From NCBI GenBank assembly GCA_023390705.1, contig JAEWCI010000602.1:1-6314 (forward strand): 6,314 nt of DNA. The letters are read 5' to 3'. The stretch's first letter is position 1. Every line of letters begins with the position of its first letter. Source of the stretch: Pseudomonadota bacterium (lineage in GTDB: Bacteria; Pseudomonadota; Alphaproteobacteria; Acetobacterales; Acetobacteraceae). A program made the translations under genes and the position numbers. This document shows positions 5,529 to 6,314 of the stretch, piece by piece. The notes beneath the pieces are model-generated. The model saw nothing but the letters and a program-made list of their open reading frames with translations, did not search any database and had not been told where the DNA came from.

Positions 5529-6314
5529 GCTTCTCGCTGGTGGTCGCCACCCGTGGCCGCGACGCGGAACTGGCCGAGTTGTTCGACAGCCTGCTGGCCC
5601 AGGCGGGCCACCGCCTGGACGTCATCGTGGTGGACCAGAACGCGGACGACCGGCTGCTGCCGGTGCTGGCGCGCTACGAGAACCGGCTGGCGATCCGCCA
5701 CCGGCGTTCCCAGGTGGCCAATGCCAACCATGCCCGCAACCTGGGCCTGCGCATGGCGCGGCACGAACTGGTCGGCTTCCCGGACGACGACTGCACCCTG
5801 CCGCCCGGCGTGCTGGACCGCGTGGCCCGTGCCTTCGCCGCCGACCCCGAATTGCAGGTGCTGACCGGCCCCGCCGCCTCTCCGGAAGGCGGGCTCGGTT
5901 CCGGCCGCTGGCGGGCGGAGGCGGGCGGGATCACGCTGGCCAATGTCTGGACCAGCGTGATCGAGTTCAACCTGTTCCTGCGGCGGGAGACGGCGCTGGC
6001 GCTCGGCGGCTTCGACGAGACGCTGGGGCCGGGCACCAGCCTTGGCTCGGCGGAGGGCAACGACCTGGTCTGCCGCGCGCTGGCGGCCGGGCACAAGGCG
6101 CTCTACGACCCCGGCCTGCGCATCATCCATCCGGACAAGCGGCTGACGCCGGTGGCGGTGCAGCGCGCCGCGCTGTACGGCCGTGGCCTCGGCTTCGTGC
6201 TGCGGCGGCACCGCACGCCGCCGGGCATGGTGGCGCCCTTCCTCATCCGCCCGCTCGGCGGCGTCGCGCTGAGCCTGCTGCGCGGCCGGCTGCTGGAAGC
6301 GCGCTACTACTGGG
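5525..6314 (+). CDS. GT2-family glycosyltransferase (GT-A fold), C-terminus cut by window edge
   Basis: The first 263 residues of an inverting GT-A transferase. FSLVVATRGR (3-12) is the nucleotide-binding first strand, VIVVDQNADD (33-42) the second strand, ANANHARNLGLRMA (65-78) the typical N-x-x-R-N-x-G helix, and LVGFPDDDCTLPP (82-94) holds the metal- and nucleotide-binding DDD (87-89). LRRETALALGGFDE (152-165) precedes the catalytic-base region. There the sequence is GSAEGNDL (174-181) rather than the common GED-x-DL, so Glu177 or Asp180 would have to serve as base. KALYDPGLRIIHPDKR (191-206) follows. A moderately hydrophobic stretch (about 234-252) may be membrane associated. The start overlaps the previous stop in ATGA and has a good GGAAG seven bases upstream. 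It probably adds another sugar to the repeat unit. The missing C-terminus may be short, since family members are commonly 280-340 residues. Confidence 0.88.
   Translation, partial: MSFSLVVATRGRDAELAELFDSLLAQAGHRLDVIVVDQNADDRLLPVLARYENRLAIRHRRSQVANANHARNLGLRMARHELVGFPDDDCTLPPGVLDRVARAFAADPELQVLTGPAASPEGGLGSGRWRAEAGGITLANVWTSVIEFNLFLRRETALALGGFDETLGPGTSLGSAEGNDLVCRALAAGHKALYDPGLRIIHPDKRLTPVAVQRAALYGRGLGFVLRRHRTPPGMVAPFLIRPLGGVALSLLRGRLLEARYYW

Noticed and set aside
1..6314. Mobile element, CRISPR array, tRNA or defence system
   Set aside because: No transposase or integrase motif, no terminal repeats with target duplication, no regularly spaced repeats, no tRNA-like fold and no defence domain were seen.

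Overview
The window comes from a very GC-rich proteobacterial chromosome or large replicon. Codon third positions are almost all G or C. By eye, the protein style (alanine- and arginine-rich, short spacers, ATGA start/stop overlaps) fits an alphaproteobacterium, possibly an Acetobacteraceae/Roseomonas-type organism. That taxon is an inference from composition and was not checked by any search. All six coding regions belong to one theme: synthesis of a lipid-linked surface or secreted polysaccharide.

Layout. At the left edge, on the minus strand, is the N-terminal third or so of a GT39-type membrane glycosyltransferase (1-369, running off the window). It is followed by a 492-base divergent region (370-861) with no convincing gene but at least two stable hairpins. 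The plus strand then carries a co-directional cluster: a short-form, ExoY-like polyprenyl-phosphate sugar-1-phosphate transferase (862-1662); a 130-base spacer packed with three perfect stem-loops (1686-1769); a Wzx/MOP-superfamily lipid-linked oligosaccharide flippase (1793-3316); two GT4 glycosyltransferases (3313-4386 and 4383-5528); and a GT2 glycosyltransferase cut by the right edge (5525-6314). The last four genes are joined by three identical ATGA overlaps, which indicates one operon with translational coupling.

How they work together (inference from family knowledge). The initiating transferase puts the first sugar-phosphate on undecaprenyl phosphate at the inner face of the membrane. 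The two GT4 enzymes and the GT2 enzyme extend it in the cytoplasm, and the flippase turns the finished unit to the periplasm. The divergent GT39 protein would act on the periplasmic side with a polyprenyl-linked sugar donor. A Wzy polymerase, a Wzz/Wzc-type chain-length protein and a Wza-type export channel are not in the window; if the pathway is Wzx/Wzy dependent they should lie beyond the edges. I see no RNA gene, insertion sequence, CRISPR array, phage gene or defence system here. The least explained part is the non-coding DNA flanking the initiating transferase.
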